Numbered from the stretch's first letter, positions 25,000 to 34,942 are shown. The stretch: DNA of 35,162 nucleotides from Polaribacter sp. (GCA_020740485.1 DYMN01000025.1:1-35162); one strand, 5' to 3'. Notes: a model not told the origin generated them from the letters alone. Numbers and translations are program-made.

Positions 25000-26580
25000 A
25001 TGATATTAAATAAATTAAAAACATTTGCTATATATATCTCCTTGTTTGCAGCAGTAGGCTGTACAGAAGATTTCGAGAGCATCAATACCAATCCTTACGG
25101 AACGACAGATGCGCTTTTAGAGCAAGATTTTAATAATATAAAGTCTTTGTTTACACCGATGTTCAATAATGTTTTAGTCCTTGATCCGGCATGGAGATAC
25201 CAGGTACAACAAGGATTACAAGGTGATGTTTGGTCAGGATATATGTCTACACCAACCCCATTTAGAGGAGGAACCAATAATACAACTTATGACTTAGTTG
25301 ATGGTTGGAATGGTTTTGCATGGGGTGCGGGTTACGGTGATGTAATGGCAAATGCATTAAAAATAGAACAAAGAGCAAAAGGCAAATACAATCAGTTTTA
25401 TGCTTTATCTTTGATTCTAAAAGTAGAAGCTATGCATAGAATCACTGATACTTATGGTCCTTGTGTGTATTCAAAATTTGGAACTACTGACCCTGTAATT
25501 GAATATGATTCTCAAGCTGAAGTATATGCAAAAATGTTCGAAGAGTTAGATTTAGCCGTTGCTGATCTAACAACTAGAGTTAATGCAAATGAAGCTTCAA
25601 CTTTCACGGGGACTGATATTTCGTCTTACAATGGAGATTATGCAAAATGGGTAAAATTTGCAAATTCGTTGCGACTTAGATTGGCAATGCACATCGTTAA
25701 AATTGATCCAACATTGGCAAAAACTCAAGCTGAAAAAGCAATGAACCATCCATTAGGAGTTATAACTACAAATGCTGATTTATTCAAAGTAATTTCTCCT
25801 ACTTTTACAAATCCTATTGCAATTATTAGTGGCGCTTGGGAAGACATCAGAATGTCTTCCGATATGGAATCAATTATGGGAGGTTATAACGACCCAAGAT
25901 TAGCCGTATTTTTTGATACTTCAGTTCAATTTCCAGGAGAATACAAAGGCGTTCGCACAGGAATTGAAATTGCTGCAAAATCAGATCATTCTAATTTTTC
26001 TCCAATAGGCGCTATTGTTCGTTCAAAAGAAATCGTTTGGATGACTGCTGCCGAAGTATATTTCCTAAGAGCCGAAGGGGCATTAAGAGGCTGGAATATG
26101 GGCGGAACAGCAAAAGTTTTGTATGAAACCGGTGTGACCAAATCTTTCGAACAACTTGCAGTTGCAGGTACTGGATCTTATATTGCAGATAACGTAAAAA
26201 CAGCAAAAGCGTATGTAGATCCTAATTTTCCTGTAAATAATTCACCCGCGTTAAACAATGTTACTGTAGCATGGGATGAAGCTGCTACCAATGAAGTGAA
26301 ATTGCAAAAAATCATTACTCAAAAATGGATTGCAGGTTTCCCGGAAGGGCAAGAAGCATGGACTGAATATAGAAGAACTGGTTATCCAAAATTAATGCCT
26401 GTCCTTAAAAATACGAGCGGAGGATTGATAAATTCTAATTTAGGAGTAAGAAGAGTTAACTTTGTTCAGTCAGAAAAAGATGGAAACCCTGGTGGTGTTG
26501 CCACTGGTGTTACAAAACTTGGAGGGGCAGACAACGGTGGAACCAGACTTTGGTGGGACACTACCGGACCTAATTTCTAA
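25000..26580 (+). CDS. SusD/RagB family nutrient-binding outer membrane lipoprotein
   Basis: A 526-aa lipoprotein with lipobox AAVGC (lipidated C21) and the early block CTEDFESINTNPYG, typical of the SusD-like_2 branch. The helical TPR-like regions carry SLILKVEAMHRITDTYGPCVYS (about 127-148) and MTAAEVYFLRAEGALRGW (about 348-365), and near the end KIITQKWIAGFPEGQEAWTEYRRTGYP. The SusD lid captures glycans at the cell surface for its SusC. The gene is 11 bp downstream of susC and surely co-transcribed. A weak stem (AAACAA/TTGTTT at 26582-26600) follows the stop and might end the transcript; the next 332 bp are a remnant mobile element. Confidence 0.93.
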   Translation: MILNKLKTFAIYISLFAAVGCTEDFESINTNPYGTTDALLEQDFNNIKSLFTPMFNNVLVLDPAWRYQVQQGLQGDVWSGYMSTPTPFRGGTNNTTYDLVDGWNGFAWGAGYGDVMANALKIEQRAKGKYNQFYALSLILKVEAMHRITDTYGPCVYSKFGTTDPVIEYDSQAEVYAKMFEELDLAVADLTTRVNANEASTFTGTDISSYNGDYAKWVKFANSLRLRLAMHIVKIDPTLAKTQAEKAMNHPLGVITTNADLFKVISPTFTNPIAIISGAWEDIRMSSDMESIMGGYNDPRLAVFFDTSVQFPGEYKGVRTGIEIAAKSDHSNFSPIGAIVRSKEIVWMTAAEVYFLRAEGALRGWNMGGTAKVLYETGVTKSFEQLAVAGTGSYIADNVKTAKAYVDPNFPVNNSPALNNVTVAWDEAATNEVKLQKIITQKWIAGFPEGQEAWTEYRRTGYPKLMPVLKNTSGGLINSNLGVRRVNFVQSEKDGNPGGVATGVTKLGGADNGGTRLWWDTTGPNF

Positions 26581-26630
26581 AAAACAAATTTGAATTGTTT
26601 GTTTAATGGTATTAGTAATTCGTTACTTAG
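26581..26630. other. Left part of the gap between susD and nagB
   Basis: The susD-nagB gap is 435 bp in all (26581-27015). It holds a weak hairpin just after susD (AAACAA/TTGTTT, 26582-26600), the inverted-repeat element at 26631-26962, and a 53-bp AT-rich leader before the nagB ATG in which no clear promoter is seen. Confidence 0.4.
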
Positions 26631-26962
26631 GGATTGTCAATAAATAAAGTGTAAAGATCTGATAGCTATTGGATTGTTGTAGTAATTTTGTTCTTTTTCA
26701 AGGCACAAATTGTAGCATATACCAATTGTTTTGTTAGGATAGCCCAAACTATTTTATCATTTTACAGTGGTTAATGTGCTACTACTTTAATGTACTCAAA
26801 AAGACTTTTTATAGCCAAGTCGGTAGAATAGCTTGCGTCTTTTATCAAAAGTTGAAACACAGAAAATGAGTAAAAGGCGAAGTAAAACGAAGATCACGCA
26901 ATCGACGTGGAACAAGCCAAAATGTCCAGATAGCTAACGGAAAGTTTATTTATTGACAATCC
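26631..26962. mobile_element. Remnant insertion element (332 bp) with 18-bp perfect terminal inverted repeats
   Basis: GGATTGTCAATAAATAAA at 26631-26648 is the exact reverse complement of TTTATTTATTGACAATCC at 26945-26962. Pairing stops at both sides, as expected for element ends. Inside, the - strand has one continuous frame broken by in-frame stops, including LLIKDASYSTDLAIKSLFEY and, further on, KIVWAILTKQLVYATICALK, which looks like the worn C-terminal part of a transposase. I cannot name the IS family. No clear target-site duplication flanks the ends. It could be an internally deleted IS or a MITE-like derivative. Confidence 0.65.
26667..26853 (-). pseudogene. Decayed transposase-like reading frame inside the inverted-repeat element
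   Basis: A - strand frame with stops interrupting it reads IKSLFEYIKVVAH, stop, two residues, stop, then NDKIVWAILTKQLVYATICA and KKNKITTTIQ before a stop near the element end. Fragments stay in one frame, suggesting point decay rather than frameshifts. The family is not identified and coordinates are approximate. Confidence 0.35.
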
Positions 26963-27015
26963 TTTATACCATTTTTTAAAAATATGATTTTTCTAAATAC
27001 TATTAAAACAAAATA

Positions 27016-28953
27016 ATGAAAACCCTTATAGAAAGCAACGCTGATATTAGCTATAAAAGCCCTGGAAAATTTGAGGAAACCCGATTTGAGAAAATCCACA
27101 ATGAAATTTTCAAAAACTCGGCAGACGCATCTATCGTTGTTGCACGCGAAATAGCCAATCTGATAATTTCAAAACAAGCAAAAAAAAAGCCTTGCGTATT
27201 AGGTTTAGCAACGGGTTCTTCGCCAATAAAAGTGTACGAAGAATTGGTTAGAATGCACAAAGAAGAAGGACTTAGTTTTAGCAATGTAATTACTTTTAAT
27301 TTGGATGAATATTATCCAATGACAAAGGAAAACAATCAAAGCTATTTTCATTTTATGCATCAGCATCTTTTTAATCACATTGATATCAATCCGGAAAACA
27401 TCCATATTCCTGATGGAACGGTGGCTTTTGAAGATTTGAATCAATACTGCATTGATTATGAAATGAACATTAAAAATGCTGGCGGGCTTGATTTTCAATT
27501 ATTAGGAATCGGACGAACTGGTCACGTTGGGTTTAATGAACCAGGTTCTCATATCAATTCAGGAACCCGAATTATTACGTTGGATCACATTACCAGAGTT
27601 GATGCTTCCTTTGATTTTAACGGAATTGACAATGTTCCCAAGAGAGCAATTACAATGGGCGTTTCGACAATTCTTCGTTCGAAAAGAATTGTATTAATGG
27701 CATGGGGTCAAAACAAAGCCGACATCATAAAAAGAACCATTCAAGACGAAATTAGCTCTGAAGTTCCCGCTACATTTTTGCAAAATCACAGTAATGTCAC
27801 CTTTGTATTAGATCAATCTGCTGCTTCAGAATTGACACGACATAAAACCCCTTGGCTCGTTGGAGAATGTATTTGGACCCCCGAATTAAAAAGAAAAGCC
27901 ATTGTTTGGCTTTGTCAAAAAACAAATCGAGCCATACTTAAACTCACCGACAGAGATTATAACAACAATGGGATGTCAGATCTTCTGGTTTCGGAAGGTT
28001 CAGCTTATGATTTAAATATCAATATGTTCAACGTTTTGCAACATACTATAACAGGTTGGCCAGGTGGAAAACCCAATACCGATGACAGTAATAGACCAGA
28101 AAGAGCCAATCCTGCAAAAAAAAGAGTAATCCTTTTTAGTCCGCATCCAGATGATGACGTGATTTCAATGGGAGGTACTTTTTCTAAATTAATCAAACAA
28201 GGTCACGATGTTCACGTAGTCTATCAGACCTCCGGAAACATTGCTGTTACCGATGATGAAGCACTAAAATTTGCCGAAGTAGGCAATGATTTTGTTAATG
28301 ACAACAATAGTAAAGTTAATTTTCAATCTGCAATAGATTTCCTAAATAATAAATCAGAAAATGAAGTTGATTCTATCGAAGTTCGAAAATTAAAAAGCCT
28401 TATCCGACGACGAGAATCGCTAGCCGCCGTAAGATACATCGGATTGAAGGATGAAAATACCCATTTCTTGGACTTGCCTTTTTATGAAACGGGACATGTA
28501 AAGAAAAACCCCGTTAATGAAAAAGACATCAACCTCGTGGCTGATATTATCGCTAAAATAAAACCACATCAAATTTTTGCTGCCGGTGATCTTGCGGATC
28601 CACACGGAACTCACGAAATATGCCTAAACATCATTTTTGATGCTTTGAAAAAGCTAAAACCAAATGCGTATATGAACGATTGCTGGTTGTGGTTGTATCG
28701 CGGTGCTTGGCACGAATGGGATTTGCACGAAATTGATATGGCAGTTCCATTAAGTCCAGACGAAGTAATGATTAAAAGACACAGCATTTTATACCATCAA
28801 TCGCAAAAAGATAGGGTAATGTTTCAAGGAAATGACTCCAGAGAATTCTGGGTAAGAGCCGAAGACAGAAACAAAAATACGGCAAAACTATATGATGCTT
28901 TAGGTCTGGCGGAGTATGAAGCCATTGAAGCCTTTAAACGCTTTGATTATTGA
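27016..28953 (+). CDS. nagB: Glucosamine-6-phosphate deaminase (NagB) fused to a LmbE/PIG-L-like domain
   Basis: A 645-aa cytoplasmic fusion. The N-terminal NagB domain (about 20-290) has LGLATGSSPIKVYEELVRMH (62-81), the catalytic-aspartate motif FNLDEY with D97, and GIGRTGHVGFNEPGS (164-178) with H170 and E175. NagB converts GlcN-6-P to fructose-6-P and ammonia. In E. coli the residue two before that histidine is D141; here it is T168, a departure I recall also in long Bacteroidota homologues. The C-terminal PIG-L/LmbE domain (about 368-640) has PHPDD (376-380) and a distal DPHGTH motif, the metal site of GlcNAc deacetylases. A combined deacetylase-deaminase is an attractive inference: GlcNAc-6-P to GlcN-6-P to Fru-6-P. 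GH20 follows 181 bp later. Confidence 0.88.
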   Translation: MKTLIESNADISYKSPGKFEETRFEKIHNEIFKNSADASIVVAREIANLIISKQAKKKPCVLGLATGSSPIKVYEELVRMHKEEGLSFSNVITFNLDEYYPMTKENNQSYFHFMHQHLFNHIDINPENIHIPDGTVAFEDLNQYCIDYEMNIKNAGGLDFQLLGIGRTGHVGFNEPGSHINSGTRIITLDHITRVDASFDFNGIDNVPKRAITMGVSTILRSKRIVLMAWGQNKADIIKRTIQDEISSEVPATFLQNHSNVTFVLDQSAASELTRHKTPWLVGECIWTPELKRKAIVWLCQKTNRAILKLTDRDYNNNGMSDLLVSEGSAYDLNINMFNVLQHTITGWPGGKPNTDDSNRPERANPAKKRVILFSPHPDDDVISMGGTFSKLIKQGHDVHVVYQTSGNIAVTDDEALKFAEVGNDFVNDNNSKVNFQSAIDFLNNKSENEVDSIEVRKLKSLIRRRESLAAVRYIGLKDENTHFLDLPFYETGHVKKNPVNEKDINLVADIIAKIKPHQIFAAGDLADPHGTHEICLNIIFDALKKLKPNAYMNDCWLWLYRGAWHEWDLHEIDMAVPLSPDEVMIKRHSILYHQSQKDRVMFQGNDSREFWVRAEDRNKNTAKLYDALGLAEYEAIEAFKRFDY

Positions 28954-29017
28954 GCTCGGTCTAAAAAAGGGTCCTATTTTTATAAATACAGCTAAAACCT
29001 TAAATATTAATTCCATA

Positions 29018-29047
29018 AATTGCCCCGCCCTTAAGGGCGGGGCAATT
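29018..29047. repeat. GC-rich 30-bp perfect palindrome between nagB and the GH20 gene
   Basis: The arm AATTGCCCCGCCCTT (29018-29032) is followed directly by its exact reverse complement (29033-29047); as RNA this folds with a 13-bp stem and a TTAA loop. It is far more GC-rich than its surroundings. No T-run follows on either strand, so it is not a canonical terminator. It may stabilise or separate the nagB and GH20 messages, or be a dispersed small repeat. Confidence 0.85.
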
Positions 29048-29134
29048 AAAATTCAAGCTTTACTGGGCAATAGCCCAAAATCAATAGTTTTTAGACTGGC
29101 CTTATTATTACAAATCAAACCAAAAGAACCCTTT

Positions 29135-31168
29135 ATGAAATACATTTTTATTTTATTGCTATCAAGTATTTTAGCTAACGCCCAGGTAAAAACGGATGCT
29201 TTGAATCTAATGCCTTGGCCCCAAAACATCAATTTGACAGATGGGGATTTTGCTTTGAACAAAAATTTTAAAGTGAATATTACCGGAAATCCAAATCCTC
29301 GTCTTTTTACCGGAGCAACCCGGTTTTTGCGAAGATTAGACGGAAGAACAGGGCTTTTTTTTGAACAAGGCTTTGTGACCAAAATCAATGAATTTCCATC
29401 GGCACAATTACAAATAAATTGTGTCAGAAACGGAAAAATAGGAATCAACGAAGATGAAAGCTATCAACTGGATATTAAATCTGATAAAATAACGATAAAT
29501 GCAACTTCTGATTTAGGCGCAATTCACGCCTTGGAAACCCTATTACAGTTACTACAAAATACTAATAATTCTTATTATTTTCCAATGGCTGTGATTTCGG
29601 ATTTTCCTAGATTCAAATGGAGAGGATTGATGATTGACGCGGCAAGACATTTTCAGCCGGTTGACGTTATCAAAAGAAATCTCGATGCTATGGCAGCAAT
29701 GAAAATGAATGTTTTTCATTGGCATTTATCCGACGATCAAGGCTGGAGAATAGAAATGAAAAAACATCCAAAATTACATCAATTGGCTTCGGATGGAGAT
29801 TATTATACTCAACAAGATATTAAAAACATCGTAAAATATGCCGATGAAAGAGGGATAATGGTTGTTCCGGAAATAGACGTTCCGGGTCATGCTACGGCTA
29901 TACTGACTGCTTATCCTGAAGTGGGAAGCAAAATAAATTTTGACAAAACAACCTATGCTATCGAAAGAAATTCAGGAATTTTTACGCCAACATTAGATCC
30001 TTCAAATCCAAAAACATATCAACTGTTGAGTGAAATTTTTGATGAAGTTTGCCCGCTGTTTTTGGGTAATTATTTCCATATTGGGGGCGATGAAAATGAA
30101 GGTAAAGATTGGGATTCTAATCCTAAAATTCAGAAATTTAAGAAGGAAAACAAGCTCGGAACCAATCACGAATTACAAACTTATTTCACCATGCAATTAG
30201 TTCCAATGTTAAAAAAACATAACAAAACATTGATGGGGTGGGAAGAAATAATGACTAAAAACATGTCAAAAGAAGCCATAATTCATTCTTGGAAAGGAAC
30301 AAATGAAGGTATTCCGGCAGGGCAATCATTAACAAATACAGTAAAAAATGGCTATAAAACTGTTTTGTCCAATGGATTTTATATTGATTTAATGCTTGGG
30401 GTAGAAAGTCATTATTTGAATGATCCAATGCCAAAAAACACAACCCTTTCCGACGAAGAAAAAGCTCAAATTTTAGGTGGTGAAGCCACAATGTGGAGCG
30501 AATTAGTGACGCCAACAACTATTGACTCCCGAATTTGGCCAAGAACAGCCGCCATCGCCGAAAGATTATGGTCAAACGACACCATCACAGATTTAAGCAG
30601 TTTGCATAAAAGAATGAAAACTATTTCTTTCCAATTAGAAGAATTAGGAATCACGCATCTCAGAAATAAAGATTTCCTGTTAAGAAAGATTAGCAATAAT
30701 CAAAAAATCAGTGCTTTAGAAGATTTTTCCAACATTTGTGAACCTCTAAAAATATATTCCCGAAACAGCGGCGGTACCGAATATCAAACTTATTCGCCAT
30801 TGACATTGTTTGCTGATGCTTGTACACCAGATGCTATTGACGCATTAGATTTTGATTTGGCAGTGTCTCGCTATTTGGATAACAAAAACTTGGAAAATCA
30901 GATTTTGGTCACTGGTTATCTAAAAAAATGGATAAATACCAATGAAAAACTGATTGAATTAAGTTCTAACGCTCCACTTATTCAGCCCCTATTGCCTTTG
31001 TCCAAAAGTTTAAGCGATTTGTCACAACAACTGTTACTAATCATTGACAAAAAACAAGAGGTAAATGCGGCACTTATAAATGATTTATTAGAACAATGCA
31101 ATTCAAAAAAACATGCCGATGTAGAATTGGCAGTATACAACAGCTTGAAAAAATTAATTTCAGGATAA
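29135..31168 (+). CDS. Beta-N-acetylhexosaminidase, glycoside hydrolase family 20
   Basis: A 677-aa secreted enzyme. I place the start at ATG 29135, which begins a signal peptide MKYIFILLLSSILANAQ. An in-frame ATG at 28916 would add 73 residues overlapping nagB and crossing the palindrome, with no protein-like character. The GH20b N-terminal domain (about 25-155) precedes the catalytic barrel: MIDAARHF with R171, FHWHLSDDQGWRIE (194-207), PEIDVPGHATA (245-255) and the catalytic pair D319-E320 in HIGGDENEG. GH20 enzymes remove terminal GlcNAc/GalNAc by substrate-assisted catalysis. The C-terminal region (about 500-677) is helical. It supplies GlcNAc to the NagB pathway and pairs with SusCD; location is probably periplasmic. 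Confidence 0.93.
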   Translation: MKYIFILLLSSILANAQVKTDALNLMPWPQNINLTDGDFALNKNFKVNITGNPNPRLFTGATRFLRRLDGRTGLFFEQGFVTKINEFPSAQLQINCVRNGKIGINEDESYQLDIKSDKITINATSDLGAIHALETLLQLLQNTNNSYYFPMAVISDFPRFKWRGLMIDAARHFQPVDVIKRNLDAMAAMKMNVFHWHLSDDQGWRIEMKKHPKLHQLASDGDYYTQQDIKNIVKYADERGIMVVPEIDVPGHATAILTAYPEVGSKINFDKTTYAIERNSGIFTPTLDPSNPKTYQLLSEIFDEVCPLFLGNYFHIGGDENEGKDWDSNPKIQKFKKENKLGTNHELQTYFTMQLVPMLKKHNKTLMGWEEIMTKNMSKEAIIHSWKGTNEGIPAGQSLTNTVKNGYKTVLSNGFYIDLMLGVESHYLNDPMPKNTTLSDEEKAQILGGEATMWSELVTPTTIDSRIWPRTAAIAERLWSNDTITDLSSLHKRMKTISFQLEELGITHLRNKDFLLRKISNNQKISALEDFSNICEPLKIYSRNSGGTEYQTYSPLTLFADACTPDAIDALDFDLAVSRYLDNKNLENQILVTGYLKKWINTNEKLIELSSNAPLIQPLLPLSKSLSDLSQQLLLIIDKKQEVNAALINDLLEQCNSKKHADVELAVYNSLKKLISG

Positions 31169-31271
31169 TATAAGTTCTATAAGTAAGTGCAACTATTGAT
31201 GGGAAATATTAAATATTGAATGACTTCATTTATAAAGTTTCTTTTTCAATAACTTCAATATAAAAAAATTG

Positions 31272-31279
31272 TAATTTTG
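31272..31279 (+). promoter_or_regulatory. -7 box (TAATTTTG) for the IcmF-type mutase gene
   Basis: An exact TAnnTTTG match 37 nt upstream of the ATG at 31317. At the -33 position only TTTTTC (31242-31247) is present. It suggests transcription independent of the GH20 gene. Confidence 0.5.
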
Positions 31280-31316
31280 TATGTGTTTTAATTTCATTTA
31301 AAGCACGAGATAAATC

Positions 31317-34300
31317 ATGCAAGAAGTTCCCGCATATACCCCCAAAAACAAAATTAGGATCGTTACAGCTGCTTCTCTATTTGATGGACACGATGCAGCT
31401 ATAAACATCATGCGTCGTATCATACAAGCTACCGGTGTTGAGGTCATCCACTTAGGCCACGATCGCAGTGTGGAGCAAGTGGTCAATACCGCTATTCAAG
31501 AAGATGCCCACGCTATAGCCATGACTTCCTATCAAGGGGGACATATGGAGTATTTTAAATACATGTATGACTTGCTCCGTGAAAAAAAGGCGGGACATAT
31601 CAAGATTTTTGGCGGCGGTGGAGGTGTCATTCTTCCCGAAGAAATTCAGGAGCTCATGCAATACGGCATCACCCGGATTTACGCTCCCGACGATGGACGC
31701 GAAATGGGTTTGCAAGGCATGATCAACGATATGGTGATGCAGTGTGATAGCCTCCCCCCGACCCCCTCCAAAGGAGGGGGAGAAGACCCCACCCCGACCC
31801 TCCCCAAAGGGGAGGGAGAAGATGTATTGAGACTTCTTCAACAAAAAAATGTTAATACCATTGCGCAACTTATATCATTGGCGGAAAACAATGCACAAAA
31901 ATTCAATGAAACCGTTTCTCCGTTATTTGCAAATCTTCCAAAATCACCTATTTTAGGGGTTACCGGAACAGGTGGCGCCGGAAAATCTTCTTTGGTGGAT
32001 GAACTGGTTCGTAGATTTTTAACAGATTTTCCCAATAAAACATTAGGAATTATCTCGGTAGATCCTTCCAAGAAAAAAACCGGTGGGGCACTGCTTGGCG
32101 ATCGTATTCGTATGAATGCTATAGATCATCCCAATGTGTATATGCGTAGTTTGGCAACCCGCCAAAGTAATTTGGCTTTGTCAAAACACATCCAAAGCGC
32201 ACTCCAAATTTTCAAAGCGGCCCAATTTGACCTCATCATCCTCGAAACCTCCGGTATAGGTCAATCAGACACCGAAATCATAGACCACAGCGATGTGTCA
32301 CTCTATGTAATGACACCCGAATTTGGCGCACCCACTCAGTTGGAAAAAATTGACATGCTTGATTTTGCCGACCTTATTGCTATCAACAAATTCGATAAAC
32401 GTGGCGCACAAGATGCGTTGCGCGATGTAAAAAAACAATACCAACGCAATCATCAATTGTTTACTAAAAACACTGATGAAATGCCTGTTTATGGTACTAT
32501 GGCTTCTCAATTTAACGACCATGGCACCAACGCACTCTACAAAGCTCTCATTCAGATTTTCAACTCTAAATTAGGCTTTGAGTGGCAAACTCGCATCGAC
32601 GAAGGACATCAATTTACCGATAAAAACTTTGTAATCCCTCCAAAACGGGTGCGTTATCTCTCCGAAATTGTAGAGAACAACCGTTTTTATGATGAATTCT
32701 CCAAAGAACAAAGTCTAATAGCCCAAAATCTCTATGCTTTGTATCAAAGTATGGTTGCTATCATTCATTATAAAGGAGAAAATCCACTTACTACCACCGG
32801 ATTAAATGAAGAGCTAATTTTAGCTAACACGGCTAATGAAGATGTCAAATTAGTAGCATCACTATTAAGGCAATTTAATATTTTTAAAATGGATTTGCAT
32901 CCCAAAAACTGGGAAAAAATCTATCATTGGGAAGCGACAAAAAAAGCGTATCAAAATCCGTTATTCCAATTTAAAGTACGCGATAAGCTATTGGAAATTC
33001 CTACTAAAACCCAATCATTATCCCAATTGGATATTCCAAAAATTGCCTTGCCAAAATATACGGCTTGGGGCGATTTGCTCAATTGGATGCTTCGTGAAAA
33101 TCTTCCCGGGGCATTTCCCTACACCGCTGGAATTTATCCGTTCAAACGCACCGAAGAAGATCCCACCCGTATGTTTGCTGGCGAAGGCGGACCGGAACGC
33201 ACCAACCGTCGTTTTCACTATGTGAGTTTGGGAATGCCTGCCAAACGTCTATCTACTGCCTTTGACAGTGTTACGCTCTATGGCAATGATCCGAATGTTC
33301 GACCCGATATTTATGGTAAAATTGGCAATTCCGGCGTTTCTATCTGTTGTTTGGACGATGCCAAAAAACTCTATTCGGGATTTGATTTGACCAATTCCAA
33401 AACTTCGGTTTCTATGACTATTAACGGTCCTGCTCCTATGATGCTGGCGTACTTTATGAATGCGGTGATAGACCAAGAATGTGAAAAATACATACATCAA
33501 CAAGGATTAGAAAAAGAGGTAGAAAGCAAAATCAACCGAATTTTTACCGAGAAAGGCATTCCGCGACCACAGTACCAAGGAGAATTACCCGAAGGCAATG
33601 ATGGTTTAGGATTGTTTTTACTCGGCGTTACCGGCGATCAAGTATTGCCGGCAGATGTATATACGATGATCAAAAAAGAAGCATTGACCAAAGTCCGTGG
33701 CACCATTCAAGCCGATATTCTCAAAGAAGACCAAGCTCAAAACACTTGCATCTTTTCTACAGAGTTTGCGCTGAGATTGATGGGCGACGTGCAGGAATAT
33801 TTTATTGAAAACAAAATACGCAATTTCTATTCGGTTTCCATTTCAGGTTACCACATTGCCGAAGCAGGCGCTAACCCCATCAGTCAGTTGGCATTTACTT
33901 TGGCTAACGGGTTTACATATGTAGAATATTACTTGTCCAGGGGAATGGATATCAACGAGTTTGCCCCTAACTTGTCATTCTTTTTTTCTAATGGGATAGA
34001 TCCGGAATATGCGGTGATAGGACGCGTAGCCCGTCGCATTTGGGCAAAAGCCATGCGAGATAAATACCACGCCAATGAGCGCAGTCAGATGTTGAAATAC
34101 CATATTCAAACCTCCGGCCGCTCATTACATGCACAAGAAATTGATTTTAACGACATTCGCACCACCTTGCAAGCGCTGTATGCCATTTATGACAATTGCA
34201 ATTCGCTGCACACCAATGCCTACGATGAAGCCATCACCACTCCCACCGAAGAAAGCGTTCGTCGTGCGATGGCGGTACAACTCATTATCAACAAAGAATT

Positions 34301-34796
34301 GGGACTCGCCAAAAACGAAAACCCCATGCAAGGTTCGTTTATCACAGAAGAACTCACAGACTTGGTAGAAGAGGCAGTTTATGCGGAATTTGACCGTATT
34401 ACCGATCGTGGAGGCGTACTCGGCGCTATGGAAACTATGTATCAACGTAGCAAAATTCAAGAAGAGAGTTTGTATTATGAAACTTTAAAACACACCGGCG
34501 AATTTCCTATCATCGGGGTGAATACTTTTTTGAGTAGCAAAGGTTCACCCACCATATTACCCAAAGAGGTCATTCGCGCTACAGAAGAAGAAAAGCAATA
34601 CCAAATTCAAATAGTGCAGAATTTACATCAATTGCACAAAGAAAAATCCCATGAAGCTTTACAAGACTTACAAAACGTAGCCCTTGCGAATGGCAACGTA
34701 TTTACCTCCTTGATGGAAACTGCCAAAGTCTGTACCATCGGACAACTTACCCAAGCCCTATTTAAGGTAGGCGGGCAGTATAGGAGAAATATGTAG
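31317..34796 (+). CDS. icmF: Fused acyl-CoA mutase/G-protein chaperone, IcmF type
   Basis: A 1159-aa cytoplasmic enzyme with the IcmF order. The cobalamin-binding domain (about 10-145) has LFDGHDAA with D23 and H25. A MeaB-like GTPase (about 205-500) has P-loop GTGGAGKSS (217-225), [11 protein letters not shown] and NKFD. The C-terminal mutase barrel begins near 580. G-protein chaperones protect and reload the B12 cofactor. F609 in [12 protein letters not shown] sits where IcmF has phenylalanine and methylmalonyl-CoA mutase has tyrosine, favouring isobutyryl/n-butyryl or related branched acyl-CoA over methylmalonyl-CoA; this is inference. The odd part is the linker at about residues 146-170, where two 12-residue in-frame repeats of hairpin DNA are inserted (31751-31822). 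The frame remains open. Confidence 0.9.
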   Translation: MQEVPAYTPKNKIRIVTAASLFDGHDAAINIMRRIIQATGVEVIHLGHDRSVEQVVNTAIQEDAHAIAMTSYQGGHMEYFKYMYDLLREKKAGHIKIFGGGGGVILPEEIQELMQYGITRIYAPDDGREMGLQGMINDMVMQCDSLPPTPSKGGGEDPTPTLPKGEGEDVLRLLQQKNVNTIAQLISLAENNAQKFNETVSPLFANLPKSPILGVTGTGGAGKSSLVDELVRRFLTDFPNKTLGIISVDPSKKKTGGALLGDRIRMNAIDHPNVYMRSLATRQSNLALSKHIQSALQIFKAAQFDLIILETSGIGQSDTEIIDHSDVSLYVMTPEFGAPTQLEKIDMLDFADLIAINKFDKRGAQDALRDVKKQYQRNHQLFTKNTDEMPVYGTMASQFNDHGTNALYKALIQIFNSKLGFEWQTRIDEGHQFTDKNFVIPPKRVRYLSEIVENNRFYDEFSKEQSLIAQNLYALYQSMVAIIHYKGENPLTTTGLNEELILANTANEDVKLVASLLRQFNIFKMDLHPKNWEKIYHWEATKKAYQNPLFQFKVRDKLLEIPTKTQSLSQLDIPKIALPKYTAWGDLLNWMLRENLPGAFPYTAGIYPFKRTEEDPTRMFAGEGGPERTNRRFHYVSLGMPAKRLSTAFDSVTLYGNDPNVRPDIYGKIGNSGVSICCLDDAKKLYSGFDLTNSKTSVSMTINGPAPMMLAYFMNAVIDQECEKYIHQQGLEKEVESKINRIFTEKGIPRPQYQGELPEGNDGLGLFLLGVTGDQVLPADVYTMIKKEALTKVRGTIQADILKEDQAQNTCIFSTEFALRLMGDVQEYFIENKIRNFYSVSISGYHIAEAGANPISQLAFTLANGFTYVEYYLSRGMDINEFAPNLSFFFSNGIDPEYAVIGRVARRIWAKAMRDKYHANERSQMLKYHIQTSGRSLHAQEIDFNDIRTTLQALYAIYDNCNSLHTNAYDEAITTPTEESVRRAMAVQLIINKELGLAKNENPMQGSFITEELTDLVEEAVYAEFDRITDRGGVLGAMETMYQRSKIQEESLYYETLKHTGEFPIIGVNTFLSSKGSPTILPKEVIRATEEEKQYQIQIVQNLHQLHKEKSHEALQDLQNVALANGNVFTSLMETAKVCTIGQLTQALFKVGGQYRRNM
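31751..31822 (+). repeat. Two tandem 36-nt hairpin repeats inserted in the icmF linker
   Basis: Two units (31751-31786 and 31787-31822) each contain a GC-rich hairpin with an AAA loop: CCCCCTCC/GGAGGGGG at 31762-31780 and CCCTCCCC/GGGGAGGG at 31798-31816, followed by AGAAGA. Both encode 12 residues in frame ([12 protein letters not shown] and [12 protein letters not shown]). The composition is starkly unlike the flanking AT-rich gene, indicating a mobile small repeat tolerated in an interdomain linker. Confidence 0.9.
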
Positions 34797-34915
34797 AAAA
34801 ATTTGCAGATAGGAGCCACCGTGTAAAGAAACCCCGCCTACCGAAGCCCCGACTATCTACTTGATTTTTTTCAACTTATCCAAAAAAATATAGTACAAAA
34901 AAGCTAAAAAAGCTC

Positions 34916-34942
34916 TTTGATATTAAATAATTTATAACTTTG
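34916..34942 (+). promoter_or_regulatory. Promoter before the small proline-rich protein gene
   Basis: TTTG (34916-34919), a 15-nt spacer, and an exact -7 box TAACTTTG (34935-34942). The spacer is shorter than the usual 17-23 nt. The ATG at 34988 is 45 nt further on. Confidence 0.5.

Noticed and set aside
28916-29134. Longer start for the GH20 protein overlapping nagB
   Set aside because: The added 73 residues overlap nagB, run through the 30-bp palindrome and would hide the clear signal peptide that starts at 29135.
31452-31868. 138-codon open frame on the - strand with a glycine-rich stretch
   Set aside because: It is the antisense of icmF, kept open by the GC-rich hairpin repeats; no family resemblance.
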